Assembly (NCBI GenBank): GCA_900552905.1
Contig: USBR01000003.1
Coordinates: 1 to 45,115 of the forward strand
Direction of reading: 5' to 3'
DNA from: an uncultured Succinatimonas sp.
GTDB taxonomy: Bacteria; Pseudomonadota; Gammaproteobacteria; Enterobacterales; Succinivibrionaceae
Length of the DNA stretch: 45,115 bases
Part shown: positions 1 to 8,574 of the stretch, in pieces
Numbering within the stretch: the first letter of the stretch is position 1
How the letters are laid out: every line of letters starts with the position of its first letter
Translations under genes and position numbers: made by a program
The notes under the pieces: generated by a model
What the model was told of the DNA's origin: nothing
The model's database searches: none
Seen by the model: the letters and a program-made list of their open reading frames with translations, nothing else

Positions 1-613
1 TACCGAGCGTGGTTATGACAAGACCCTTAAAGCCTTTGAGGGCACTATTAAACGCTTAGGGGTTGATTATCTTGATCTCTATTTAATTCACTGGCCGGCA
101 ATTCCGCGTAAATACCCTGATTTTAAGGAATTAAATCTTTCCTCATGGAAGGCACTCATGCATCTTTATAAGGAAGGTTTAGTTAAAGCTATCGGTGTCT
201 CTAATTTCCTCTGCCACCATATAGAGCCTTTGCTTGATTGTGAAATTAAGCCTATGGTCAATCAGATTGAATTTCATCCAGGCTATATGCAAAAGACGGT
301 TTTAGATCTCTGTCAAAGTCATGACATCATTGTCGAAGCTTGGAGTCCCTTAGGTCGTGGCGCCTTAATGGAAGCTCCCATAATTTTAGAGATGGCTAAA
401 AAATATGAAACTACAGCCGCTAAAATCTGCATTAGCTATTGCCTCTCTCACAAGGTTCTGCCACTAGTTAAATCAAGCCATAAAGAGAGAATGCAGAGCA
501 ATTTAGAAGCTCTTGATTTAGTCTTAGATCCTAAAGATGTAGCTCTCCTTGATGCTATTTCAGGCAATTTAGGTTGGACCGGTCGCGATCCTGATACTAT
601 CGACTTTGCCTAA
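1..613 (+). CDS. Aldo/keto reductase, 5' end cut by window edge
   Basis: C-terminal two thirds of an NAD(P)H-dependent aldo/keto reductase; the reading frame is open from base 2, so the true start lies left of the window. The visible part opens with TERGYDKTLKAFEG and carries the LYLIHWP strand whose histidine belongs to the family's catalytic tetrad, then VKAIGVSNF and EAWSPLGRGAL, both typical of 2,5-diketo-gluconate reductase-like members (AKR5 group). The next gene encodes a very similar protein in the same orientation, so this is half of a tandem duplication. Substrate cannot be read from sequence; small aldehydes or ketones are the usual family substrates. The gene ends in TAA at 611-613 followed by a hairpin. 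Confidence 0.9.
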   Translation, partial: TERGYDKTLKAFEGTIKRLGVDYLDLYLIHWPAIPRKYPDFKELNLSSWKALMHLYKEGLVKAIGVSNFLCHHIEPLLDCEIKPMVNQIEFHPGYMQKTVLDLCQSHDIIVEAWSPLGRGALMEAPIILEMAKKYETTAAKICISYCLSHKVLPLVKSSHKERMQSNLEALDLVLDPKDVALLDAISGNLGWTGRDPDTIDFA

Positions 614-620
614 AGCTCTC

Positions 621-649
621 TATGCAATGCCTAACTTAGGCATTGCATA
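621..649 (+). terminator. Hairpin after first aldo/keto reductase
   Basis: Perfect 14-bp inverted repeat (621-634 with 636-649) starting 8 bases after the stop codon. The tail is only mildly T-rich, so it may terminate inefficiently or protect the 3' end. Confidence 0.55.
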
Positions 650-710
650 CTCTTAGTAAAATTTTTCTTCATAAGCTCAGCTTTGAGAAAACATACTTCC
701 CACCCTTGCG

Positions 711-716
711 TATAAT
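711..716 (+). promoter_or_regulatory. Candidate -10 box for second aldo/keto reductase
   Basis: Perfect TATAAT at 711-716, 33 bases before the ATG, with a GGGAG ribosome site at about 738-742. No good -35 hexamer lies at 16-18 bp; TTGAGA at 683-688 is 22 bp away. Confidence 0.4.
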
Positions 717-749
717 AAAAAAAGCTTTATAAATTTTTGGGAGTTTTTT

Positions 750-1598
750 ATGGCAAATTGCACCTCTTATCCGCTTTTAAACGGCAAGGCTATCCCCTCT
801 ATAGGCTATGGTACTTATAAGCTTTATGACAGCGAATGTGTAAACTCAGTACGTGATGCTATCGAGCAGGGATTTAGACTTATAGACACCGCCTATCTCT
901 ATAAAAATGAAGAAGCTGTCGGTCAAGGTATACGCGTATCCTCAATTCCGCGTGAGGATATCTTTGTGACCACTAAAGTTTGGAATACTGAGCGTGGTTA
1001 TGACAAAACCCTGAAGGCCTTTGATGAGAGTTTAAAGCGCTTAGGTCTTGAATATTTAGATCTCTTCTTAATCCATTGGCCTGCTGTAGTTGCTAAGTAT
1101 CCAGATTTTAAAGAGTTAAATCTTTCCTCATGGAAAGCTCTCATGCATCTTTATAAAGAAGGTCGCGTCAAGGCTATCGGTGTTTCTAATTTTACCGTGC
1201 CTCATTTAGAGCCCTTACTTGATTGTGAGATTAAGCCCATGGTCAATCAGCTTGAATTCCATCCAGGCTATACCCAAGACGATACTGTCAAATTATGCAA
1301 GGCTCATGGCATTGTCGTTGAAGCGTGGAGCCCCTTAGGGCGTGGCCGTGTTTTAGAGGATGATAGACTAAAAGCCCTGGCCTCTAAATATCAAATTAGC
1401 GTGGCACAGCTCTGCATCGCTTATTGCTATGCTCATAAGATTGTGCCACTGGTTAAATCAAGCCATAAAGAGAGAATGCAGAGCAATTTAGATGCCTATA
1501 AGCTTGAACTTGCGCCTGAGGATGTCGCCCTTATCGATGCTATCGGTGGCAATCTCGGTTGGTCAGGCGAAGATCCTGAAACTAATCCTAAGGCCTAA
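750..1598 (+). CDS. Aldo/keto reductase (AKR5-like)
   Basis: Full-length 282-residue cytosolic aldo/keto reductase, the usual size for 2,5-diketo-D-gluconate reductase-type enzymes that reduce aldehydes or ketones with NADPH. The catalytic tetrad is visible as D46, Y51 (in DTAYLYKNE), K76 (TTKVW) and H109 (LIHWP). Cofactor-binding segments near the C terminus include VKSSHKERMQSNL. A GGGAG ribosome site sits about 7 bases before the ATG. It closely resembles the gene just upstream, with long identical stretches such as LSSWKALMHLYKEG and PLVKSSHKERMQSNL, so the pair arose by tandem duplication. Its stop codon overlaps the stop of the convergent ABC transporter gene by three bases. The exact substrate is unknown. 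Confidence 0.93.
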   Translation: MANCTSYPLLNGKAIPSIGYGTYKLYDSECVNSVRDAIEQGFRLIDTAYLYKNEEAVGQGIRVSSIPREDIFVTTKVWNTERGYDKTLKAFDESLKRLGLEYLDLFLIHWPAVVAKYPDFKELNLSSWKALMHLYKEGRVKAIGVSNFTVPHLEPLLDCEIKPMVNQLEFHPGYTQDDTVKLCKAHGIVVEAWSPLGRGRVLEDDRLKALASKYQISVAQLCIAYCYAHKIVPLVKSSHKERMQSNLDAYKLELAPEDVALIDAIGGNLGWSGEDPETNPKA

Positions 1599-3430
1599 TC
1601 GCCTAAAAAGCCGCCAGTCTGCAAATTCCACAGGCGGTAATAAAGTCCGCGCTTAGCTAAAAGCTCCTGATGGCTACCTTCTTCAACTAAAACCCCATTA
1701 TCGATAACCACAATTCTATCCATCTTAGCTAAAGTCGAAAGTCTATGAGCAATGGCAATTACCGTCCGCCCTTGCATCACCTTATTGAGATTTTGCTCGA
1801 TAATCTTCTCTGACTGCGAATCTAAAGCTGAGGTGGCCTCATCTAAAATCAAAATTGGCGAGGAGCGCACAAGCACACGCGCTAGAGCAATTCTCTGTCT
1901 TTGACCGCCTGAGAGTTTAACGCCGCGCTCACCGACCATGGTATCAAAGCCGCTACCGCCGCGATAATCAGAGAGATTTTCAATAAAGCCTAAAGCATCG
2001 GTAAGTTTAGCCGCTTCCTCTAAAGCCTCTTTTTGCACATTGTCGCAGCCATAGATGATATTCTCACCGATAGTACGATGCATGAGAGAAGGATCTTGTG
2101 AAACCATAGCAAAGAGCTCATGAATTTCATCTTGTTTAAGATCGCGCAGATCATTACCGTCGATCATGACCGCTCCTGTTTTCGGATCATAAAAGCGCAA
2201 TAATAAACTTACTAAGGTTGATTTACCCGCACCTGAGGGGCCTACAATACCCACGCGCTCGCCTTTTTTAATGGTTAAATTGAAGTTATGAATAACCAAA
2301 GGACCATCGTTATAGGCAAAGCTTAGATCTCTAAACTCAATCTTATCGTTAAAGCCTGACATAGGCTTTGGATCTTTAGGATCTTTGAGGGTTAAGGGTT
2401 TGGATATAGTCTGCATACCGTCATAGACAGTACCGATATTTTCATAGATAGCCCCCACTTCCCACATGATCCAACGCGACATATTGATCATGCGAATGGC
2501 GATGGCTACGGCAATAGCGATAACACCGGGGGTAATCAGATAGGCAGCCCACAGCCACAGTGAGGTCATAATGAGCGCTATGAGCAAGGTATAATTCATA
2601 AGCTGCACACTGACATCAAATAAAGTCAAAATGCGCAGGGCTTTATATTCAGAGCCGATAAAATCGCCCATAGCCTTTTGAGCATAGATAGCCTCACGCC
2701 CCTTACCGCCAAATAATTTTACTGTAGCGATATTGGCATAACTATCGACAATACGACCGACCATATCAGAGCGGGTATCGGCCTGAGATGCGGCAGTCTT
2801 ACGCAGACGCGGAATAAAGAAAAATAAGGCGGCACTATATAATACAAGCCAAATGCCTAAGGGTACGCATAACCATAAACTTGCACTCGAGAGCATCCAC
2901 AGCATGGTGGCGATATAGACTAAAAGGTGGATGGCCACATCGATGAGCTTTAACACCGCCGTTCTCACCGCTAGCGCCGTCTGCATGACTTTATTAGCCA
3001 CACGCCCGGCAAACTCATCGCTAAAGAAAGATAAGGATTGATTTAAAAGATAGCGATGCACCTGCCAGCGGATCTGCATGGTGTAATTTGAGGATACACT
3101 TTGATGCAATAATAAAGAATGCAAGATCGAGGCTATAGGCAAAATGACCCCGGCAATCGTCAGCATCATGGCAAGTTTAGTGCCATGCTCTTGCATAAAG
3201 TCAAAGCGGGATGATGCAGTAGTCCAATCGACTAGCTGCCCTAAACAGATAAAGAATAAGGCCTCACCCACAGCAATGGTGGAATTTAATAAGCCTAAGG
3301 CTAATAAAAACTTCCATAAACCACGGGTATAAAAACAGATAAACTTTATGAGGCCTGAGGGAGGAGGACCTTTGTCCTCCTCAGGAAACGGTGGTACTAA
3401 GCCTTCAAACCACCGTAAAAGTTTTTCCAT
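1595..3430 (-). CDS. ABC transporter, fused membrane and ATPase domains (exporter type)
   Basis: A 611-residue half-transporter of the MsbA/MdlB type: an N-terminal membrane domain with about six hydrophobic segments (residues 35-330) fused to an ATPase domain. The ATPase shows Walker A GPSGAGKST (397-405), signature LSGGQ (506-510), Walker B ILILDE (526-531) and the H-loop histidine (562). Such proteins dimerise in the inner membrane and export lipids, peptides or drugs; the cargo cannot be told here. The ATG lies two bases after the stop of the DUF2333-like gene, so the two are translationally linked and probably share a transcript with it. It converges tail-to-tail with the aldo/keto reductase gene, the stop codons overlapping, and no terminator hairpin separates them. 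Confidence 0.93.
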   Translation of the reverse strand: MEKLLRWFEGLVPPFPEEDKGPPPSGLIKFICFYTRGLWKFLLALGLLNSTIAVGEALFFICLGQLVDWTTASSRFDFMQEHGTKLAMMLTIAGVILPIASILHSLLLHQSVSSNYTMQIRWQVHRYLLNQSLSFFSDEFAGRVANKVMQTALAVRTAVLKLIDVAIHLLVYIATMLWMLSSASLWLCVPLGIWLVLYSAALFFFIPRLRKTAASQADTRSDMVGRIVDSYANIATVKLFGGKGREAIYAQKAMGDFIGSEYKALRILTLFDVSVQLMNYTLLIALIMTSLWLWAAYLITPGVIAIAVAIAIRMINMSRWIMWEVGAIYENIGTVYDGMQTISKPLTLKDPKDPKPMSGFNDKIEFRDLSFAYNDGPLVIHNFNLTIKKGERVGIVGPSGAGKSTLVSLLLRFYDPKTGAVMIDGNDLRDLKQDEIHELFAMVSQDPSLMHRTIGENIIYGCDNVQKEALEEAAKLTDALGFIENLSDYRGGSGFDTMVGERGVKLSGGQRQRIALARVLVRSSPILILDEATSALDSQSEKIIEQNLNKVMQGRTVIAIAHRLSTLAKMDRIVVIDNGVLVEEGSHQELLAKRGLYYRLWNLQTGGFLGD

Positions 3431-3432
3431 GA

Positions 3433-4344
3433 CTATTTAGCCATAGCTTCCATAATGTCTTCAATGCGGTTATTAGCCACATCAAAGTGTCGAGCTAAGC
3501 TCGCGATGTGATTTGGTAGCATGGCATCACCTAGAGCATTACCACCGGCGACAACATAGAGCGGGTTAAATTCGCTGATGTACTCTAAGCGCTTTAGGCA
3601 CTCATCGACATTTTCCTTACCACCGCGCTCGATAATGGAATTATCGACAGCAATAAGACCGCGTAAAACATTAGTGACAACCGCCGCTACGCCCTTAACA
3701 TAATAAATATCATCGTCAGCATCAAAATGACCGGTCTTATCATCATTTAAAATACCTAAGGCATAATCGCACATGCTATCGCAGTATTTTAAAATCAGAT
3801 AGACATCATCGGATTTAACATTATAGATACCCGCATTTTTAGCCGGAGTACCGATACTCTCAGCCCAGGATAACCAGTTTTTAATACCTGCCTTATACTT
3901 GCCTTCGGCATCATAAACAAACCAAAAGCCCCAGACTTTTTCACTATAGGTAAAGAAGCGTGAGGTAGCATCAGCAAGACGCGGATCGGTAGTATCGTTA
4001 TTACCAAAGCGGGCGACCGTCTTAGCTAAGATATCGGAAGCGGGACGAGTGGCATAGATGACACCCTTTTGATAAGCAGTAGTATTATCGATGATAGCAG
4101 GTACTAACATCAGATCGTTTGGTAACCAGCCAAATAAGGAGCCCAACTCATCGTCTAAGGCCTTAGTGCAAGCTGTAGCCATGATCAAAGCCTTATCATG
4201 ATCGCTTGCCTGCTCATCTAATACAGGTGGAGTGTAAAGCTCAGAAGACGGTGAGCTGATAAGACCCACTGCCGCTAAATACACCGCATACACACCCACG
4301 ACAAAGGCAGTAGCATATTTAAGTTTGGATTTATTAAAAGTCAT
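3433..4344 (-). CDS. DUF2333-like membrane-anchored protein
   Basis: 303 residues with one hydrophobic N-terminal segment (about residues 10-31, YATAFVVGVYAVYLAAVGLI), then a soluble domain probably facing the periplasm. The segment LGSLFGWLPNDLMLVPAIIDN followed by a conserved-looking A-T-R-P-A stretch resembles what I recall of the DUF2333 family, known from gammaproteobacteria and without an assigned function. That match is from memory, so the family name is tentative. It sits between nadB (56 bases upstream) and the ABC exporter (2 bases downstream) on one strand, consistent with a three-gene operon. A role in envelope upkeep with the exporter is only a guess from position. Confidence 0.7.
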   Translation of the reverse strand: MTFNKSKLKYATAFVVGVYAVYLAAVGLISSPSSELYTPPVLDEQASDHDKALIMATACTKALDDELGSLFGWLPNDLMLVPAIIDNTTAYQKGVIYATRPASDILAKTVARFGNNDTTDPRLADATSRFFTYSEKVWGFWFVYDAEGKYKAGIKNWLSWAESIGTPAKNAGIYNVKSDDVYLILKYCDSMCDYALGILNDDKTGHFDADDDIYYVKGVAAVVTNVLRGLIAVDNSIIERGGKENVDECLKRLEYISEFNPLYVVAGGNALGDAMLPNHIASLARHFDVANNRIEDIMEAMAK

Positions 4345-4400
4345 GTGTTCATCCTTATTGTGAGCTGATATAAGGGGATCTGAGGATCCCCAATATCTTC

Positions 4401-6017
4401 TTATTGTGCCTGATTATTACTTAAAATAGTAGGCATAGCGACCTCATCGGTATGAGGATAATCTAAATTATAGTGCAGACCGCGAGACTCATGACGAGCC
4501 TGAGCGGATTTTACAATAATTTCAGCGACTACTAAGAGATTACGTAACTCCAATAAATTGCGAGATACCTTGAAGTTTGCATAATACTCGCCCACTTCCT
4601 TTTTAAGTAACTCAATACGATGTAAGGCACGCTCTAAGCGTTTATTAGTACGGACGATACCGACATAATCCCACATGGTAAGACGTAACTCATGCCAATT
4701 ATGGGTGATGATGACTTCCTCATCGGAATTATCGACCAGACTTTCATCCCAATCCGGAATGCGATAATCATCGCCATCCTCATCATCTAAATGCTTGAGG
4801 ATATTAGTAGCGGCGGCCTTACCATAGACTACACACTCTAAAAGCGAATTTGAGGCTAAACGGTTAGCACCGTGAAGACCGGTATAGGCGCATTCACCGA
4901 TGGCATAGAGACCATTGATATCGGTGCGGGCCTTCTTATCGACCATGACACCACCGCAGGTGAAGTGAGCGGCCGGAACTACTGGAATTGGCTGCTTGGT
5001 AATATCAATACCCACCTTTAAGCAACGCTCATAGATAGTCGGGAAGTGTTTCTTTAAGAACTCAGGAGTCTTAAAGGAGATATCTAAGTACATGCACGGC
5101 GCACCTAAACGCTTCATCTCATGATCGATAGCACGGGCGACGATATCACGCGGAGCTAGTTCTAAACGCTCATCATAGTTTTGCATGAAACGAGAACCAT
5201 CAGGGCGCTTTAACTGTGCACCTTCACCGCGCAGAGCTTCAGTTAAAAGGAAATTTCTGTCGTCATTATTGTAGAGGGTGGTCGGATGGAACTGATTGAA
5301 TTCCATATTAGCAACACGGCAACCAGCACGCCAGGCCATAGCAATACCATCACCGGAGCTGACCTCAGGATTACAGGTATACTGATAGACCTTAGAAGCA
5401 CCGCCGGTGCATAAGGCGACAAACTTAGCTCTAATAGTCTCAACATGACCGGTTTCGACATTTAAAACATAAGCACCTAAAACACGATTGCCAGGTAAGC
5501 CTAATTTAGTGGTGGTAACTAAATCGATAGCATTGCGGTTTTCTAAGATAGTGATATTAGGATGTTCCTGAGCTCTAGCAATCAAGGTCTCTTGAATGGA
5601 GCGACCGGTATGATCCTCGGCATGGAAAATTCTTCTGTGGGAATGACCGCCTTCACGGTGGAGGTGGTAAGGAGACTGACCTTCTTCCTTTTCTTCTTCC
5701 TTAATATCGAAAGGAACGCCGACATCAATGAGCCACTGAATAGAATCGTGGGCATTGCGGGCAACAAATTCAACAGTATTCTCATCGCAAAGGCCAGCAC
5801 CGGCAATACAGGTATCGCGGATGTGGGATTTGAGAGAATCATCATCGTCTTTGAGATTGTAGACACCGGCAATACCACCTTGGGCATAATTGGTGGAGCC
5901 GGCACAGGCATCCTCCTTAGAGAGCACAATGACCTTGGCTTTGTCAGCAATACCGAGGGCTAAGGTTAAACCTGCAGCACCACTACCGATGATTAGACAA
6001 TCTGTAGAATAATTCAT
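4401..6017 (-). CDS. nadB: L-aspartate oxidase
   Basis: First enzyme of de novo NAD synthesis: oxidises L-aspartate to iminoaspartate with FAD, using fumarate or oxygen as acceptor, and passes the product to quinolinate synthase (NadA, encoded at 17898-18965). 538 residues, almost the length of the E. coli enzyme. The dinucleotide fold is at residues 8-20 ([13 protein letters not shown]), the substrate-side signature STNYAQGGI near 41-49, and [10 protein letters not shown] and FHPTTLY further on are typical of NadB as opposed to succinate dehydrogenase flavoprotein. The start lacks a close ribosome site; an AGGAG lies beyond a hairpin at 6029-6050. The gene is the first of a probable operon with the DUF2333-like gene and the ABC exporter, and diverges from the sugar kinase. 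Confidence 0.97.
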   Translation of the reverse strand: MNYSTDCLIIGSGAAGLTLALGIADKAKVIVLSKEDACAGSTNYAQGGIAGVYNLKDDDDSLKSHIRDTCIAGAGLCDENTVEFVARNAHDSIQWLIDVGVPFDIKEEEKEEGQSPYHLHREGGHSHRRIFHAEDHTGRSIQETLIARAQEHPNITILENRNAIDLVTTTKLGLPGNRVLGAYVLNVETGHVETIRAKFVALCTGGASKVYQYTCNPEVSSGDGIAMAWRAGCRVANMEFNQFHPTTLYNNDDRNFLLTEALRGEGAQLKRPDGSRFMQNYDERLELAPRDIVARAIDHEMKRLGAPCMYLDISFKTPEFLKKHFPTIYERCLKVGIDITKQPIPVVPAAHFTCGGVMVDKKARTDINGLYAIGECAYTGLHGANRLASNSLLECVVYGKAAATNILKHLDDEDGDDYRIPDWDESLVDNSDEEVIITHNWHELRLTMWDYVGIVRTNKRLERALHRIELLKKEVGEYYANFKVSRNLLELRNLLVVAEIIVKSAQARHESRGLHYNLDYPHTDEVAMPTILSNNQAQ

Positions 6018-6028
6018 TAAATTTCGAC

Positions 6029-6050
6029 GGCGTTTAGAAGCTTAAACGCC
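6029..6050 (-). promoter_or_regulatory. Hairpin between AGGAG and nadB start codon
   Basis: Perfect 8-bp stem (6029-6036 with 6043-6050, 6-base loop) beginning 11 bases upstream of the nadB ATG. On the minus strand the only good ribosome site, AGGAG, is immediately 5' of this stem. Folding the stem would leave about 13 unpaired bases between AGGAG and ATG. It may control nadB translation. Confidence 0.45.
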
Positions 6051-6298
6051 AGCTCCTATTTTAAATTCACAAAAAGCTTATCCCAAGATTTGGGTTTAGA
6101 TAATTTGTACAGCATACAATGCAAATGCACAATGGCTATAAGGTACCGCATAAAGACTCTGAGGGAAAGAAATTTTTATCAAGCTCCGTTCCTGAGCGCC
6201 ATTTATGCAGATGAAATTTTATCACTAATAATGATATTAAAATTCCCTACTCAACTATAATTAACTCAAAGTTCAACCTATTTTTTTAAGGAGAGACA

Positions 6299-7237
6299 AT
6301 GATCTATACCCTAACTGCTAGCCCCTCTCTCGATCTCTTAATGACTCTGCCCTCCACCTTAGAAAGCGGTGGTACCTATAGAGCTGATAGTGAGGAAATA
6401 AGGCCTGGCGGTCGTGGTATCAATATCTCGATTATGCTTAAAAATTTAGGCCATCCCTCCACCGCCTTAGGCTTTGTCGCAGGTTTTTCCGGTGATGAAT
6501 TGATGCGTCTTACAGCTGAGGCCGGCATTAAGACTGGCTTTATCCGCGTGCGTAAGGGTCGTACCCGCATCAATCTGCGCTTTAAAGATCAAGACGGTGA
6601 ATTTACCCGCATCAATGGTTTAGGCCCGGTAGTCTCTGACAATGATGCTAATTATCTTATCCGCCGTCTCAATGATTTAACTCACGGAGACTTTTTAATT
6701 CTCTCAGGTATCATTCCGCCGTCAATGCCGCAGGATATGTATACTCGCTGTATTGAGCAGGTAAAACATAAGGAAGTATCCGTCATTATGGATTGTCCCC
6801 CGGAATTATGGCGTGATGCTCTCCCGCATGAGCCCTTCCTCTTTAAGGCAAATTTACGCGATTTAAGATCCTATAGTGGCTGTGCTCCTGACAATCCCGA
6901 TGAGATCATTGAAGCGGCCCGCGATATTCTCTCAGCAGGAGCTCGCAATGTCCTCGTATCCTTAGGTTCTCGTGGTGCAGTCTTTGTCAGCACCCACAGT
7001 GAACCTTTACATATCAAGGCACCTAATTCTGACATTATCGATAGAGTTGGTGCGGGAGATTCGATGATTTCAGGCTTTGTGGCTGATTATATTGAGCATC
7101 TGGATATTAAGAGTGCAGCGATGACTGCCGTGGCGGCTGGTACTGCTACTGCCGGTACCTTAGGCCTAGGTAGCTCTGTACAAGTACAAAGCCTCAAAGA
7201 GCTCATTCAAAATGAATTTGATAATGAGCAGTCTTAG
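6299..7237 (+). CDS. fruK: PfkB-family sugar-phosphate kinase, 1-phosphofructokinase-like
   Basis: 312 residues, exactly the length of E. coli FruK, which phosphorylates fructose 1-phosphate to fructose 1,6-bisphosphate. The first PfkB motif is GGRGINISIMLKNLG near residues 37-51; the usual lysine of GGKGINV is arginine here. The second motif, DRVGAGDSMISGF at about 249-261, holds the catalytic aspartate of GAGD, and GRTRIN near residues 86-91 matches FruK. The tagatose-6-phosphate kinase (LacC) subfamily is close, so the substrate is probable, not certain. No fructose PTS genes are adjacent; it stands alone, divergent from nadB and convergent with aspC. A good GGAGAG ribosome site precedes the ATG. 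Confidence 0.8.
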   Translation: MIYTLTASPSLDLLMTLPSTLESGGTYRADSEEIRPGGRGINISIMLKNLGHPSTALGFVAGFSGDELMRLTAEAGIKTGFIRVRKGRTRINLRFKDQDGEFTRINGLGPVVSDNDANYLIRRLNDLTHGDFLILSGIIPPSMPQDMYTRCIEQVKHKEVSVIMDCPPELWRDALPHEPFLFKANLRDLRSYSGCAPDNPDEIIEAARDILSAGARNVLVSLGSRGAVFVSTHSEPLHIKAPNSDIIDRVGAGDSMISGFVADYIEHLDIKSAAMTAVAAGTATAGTLGLGSSVQVQSLKELIQNEFDNEQS

Positions 7238-7250
7238 ATGGGATGAAAAA

Positions 7251-7276
7251 AGGGCGCTCACAGCGCCCTCTTTCAT
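7251..7276. terminator. Bidirectional terminator between fruK-like gene and aspC
   Basis: Stem of 8 bp (7251-7258 with 7262-7269). Read on the minus strand it is followed by TTTTTT, making a strong terminator for aspC; on the plus strand the tail is weaker (CTTTCATT). Confidence 0.85.
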
Positions 7277-7291
7277 TAAATTTAATTAAAA

Positions 7292-8488
7292 CTATTTCTT
7301 GCTGACGGCAGCAATAGCCTCAACTAAACGGTCGATATTCTTGTGGTTGATACCAGCAACACAGATACGGCCTGAACCTACGATATAGATACCGAAGTCC
7401 TTTCTTAAAGCCTCAACTTGCTCCTTATCTAAACCGGAGAAGGAGAACATACCGTACTGAGAGTTGATGAAATCAAAGTCACCCGCACCGGCCTCTTTGA
7501 GCTTAGAGGATAATAAGCCGCGCATCTCATGAATACGGGTACGCATCTCAGCTAATTCCTCTTCCCACTGCTTGCGCAATTCAGGGTTAGAGAGCACAGT
7601 GGTAATTACCTTCTCGCCGTGAGCTGGAGGGTTAGAGATAGCAGTACGGACGGCAATCTTCATCTGTGACAAAACATTAGCGGCAGTAGCATTGTCAGCG
7701 CTGACGATGGTGAGCACACCAACACGCTCATTATACATACCGAAGTTCTTAGAGAAGGAGCTGGCAATTAACATCTCAGAGCAGTGATTGGCAATGGTAC
7801 GAACACCGAATGCATCCTCTTCAATGCCATTACCAAAGCCCTGATAAGCAAAGTCGATGAACGGTAATAACTTCTTCTCAGCTAAGAACTTAGCTAAGGT
7901 ATCCCACTGCTCAGGGGTCGGATCAATACCGGTCGGGTTGTGGCAGCAAGCGTGGAGGAGAACGACATCACCCTCATGAGCCTGAGAGAGAGTCTCTAAC
8001 ATACGGTCAAAAGCTAAGCAGTGGTTAGCTCTGTCATAGTAAGGATAACGCTCAAACTTTAAGCCAGCAGACTTGGCGATCTGATAGTGGTTAGCCCAGG
8101 TCGGATCGGAGATCCATACAGTCTGAGCTACATTCTGCTGAACGATGAAGTCAGCACCAATACGTAAAGCACCGGTACCACCAGGGCAGTGGCAGCTGAC
8201 AGCACGACCACCGTCGACATACTCAGAGCCAACACCGAAGATGAGCTCACGAGCTAAACGGCCGTACTCAGGTAAACCGGTAATAGGCAGATAGGACTTA
8301 GAGGTCTCAGTCTCAAGCAAAGTCTTCTCGGCAGCCTTTACGCAATTTAAAACGGTAGTTTTACCTTCTTCATTCTGATAAACACCAACACCTAAGTTAA
8401 TCTTCTCAGGATTAGTATCTTTCTTAAAGGCATCAGTAAGACCTAAAATCGGATCTGCAGGAGCAGCTTCAATACGCTCAAAGAACAT
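7292..8488 (-). CDS. aspC: Aspartate aminotransferase
   Basis: PLP enzyme exchanging the amino group between aspartate/oxaloacetate and glutamate/2-oxoglutarate (it may also act on aromatic amino acids, as TyrB does). From the ATG at 8488 the protein has 398 residues and opens MFFERIEAAPADPILGL, aligned with E. coli AspC. I prefer this ATG over the in-frame GTG at 8497 because that GTG falls inside the AGGTGA ribosome site, which lies 5 bases before the ATG. The PLP lysine is K247 in SSFSKNFGMYNERVG, CCHNPTGIDP and the SGRICVAG arginine near the C terminus are also present. It supplies aspartate to NadB and LysC in this window. Confidence 0.96.
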   Translation of the reverse strand: MFFERIEAAPADPILGLTDAFKKDTNPEKINLGVGVYQNEEGKTTVLNCVKAAEKTLLETETSKSYLPITGLPEYGRLARELIFGVGSEYVDGGRAVSCHCPGGTGALRIGADFIVQQNVAQTVWISDPTWANHYQIAKSAGLKFERYPYYDRANHCLAFDRMLETLSQAHEGDVVLLHACCHNPTGIDPTPEQWDTLAKFLAEKKLLPFIDFAYQGFGNGIEEDAFGVRTIANHCSEMLIASSFSKNFGMYNERVGVLTIVSADNATAANVLSQMKIAVRTAISNPPAHGEKVITTVLSNPELRKQWEEELAEMRTRIHEMRGLLSSKLKEAGAGDFDFINSQYGMFSFSGLDKEQVEALRKDFGIYIVGSGRICVAGINHKNIDRLVEAIAAVSKK

Positions 8489-8523
8489 TAGTTTCACCTA
8501 TTAAAAATAATAAAAGTAAGACA

Positions 8524-8550
8524 ACTATACCACAATGTGAGAAATGTTAA
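8524..8550 (-). promoter_or_regulatory. Candidate aspC promoter
   Basis: On the minus strand TTAACA (8545-8550), 15-bp spacer and TATAGT (8524-8529), about 36 bases before the aspC ATG. Spacing is short, so moderate support. No terminator was seen between the MATE gene and aspC, so read-through is possible too. Confidence 0.4.
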
Positions 8551-8574
8551 AAAAAACTTGTTAAAGATCTAAAT

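Noticed and set aside
5562..5963. Open frame of 133 codons on the plus strand within nadB
   Set aside because: Antisense to a well-conserved gene in its coding frame; no ribosome site and low-information composition.
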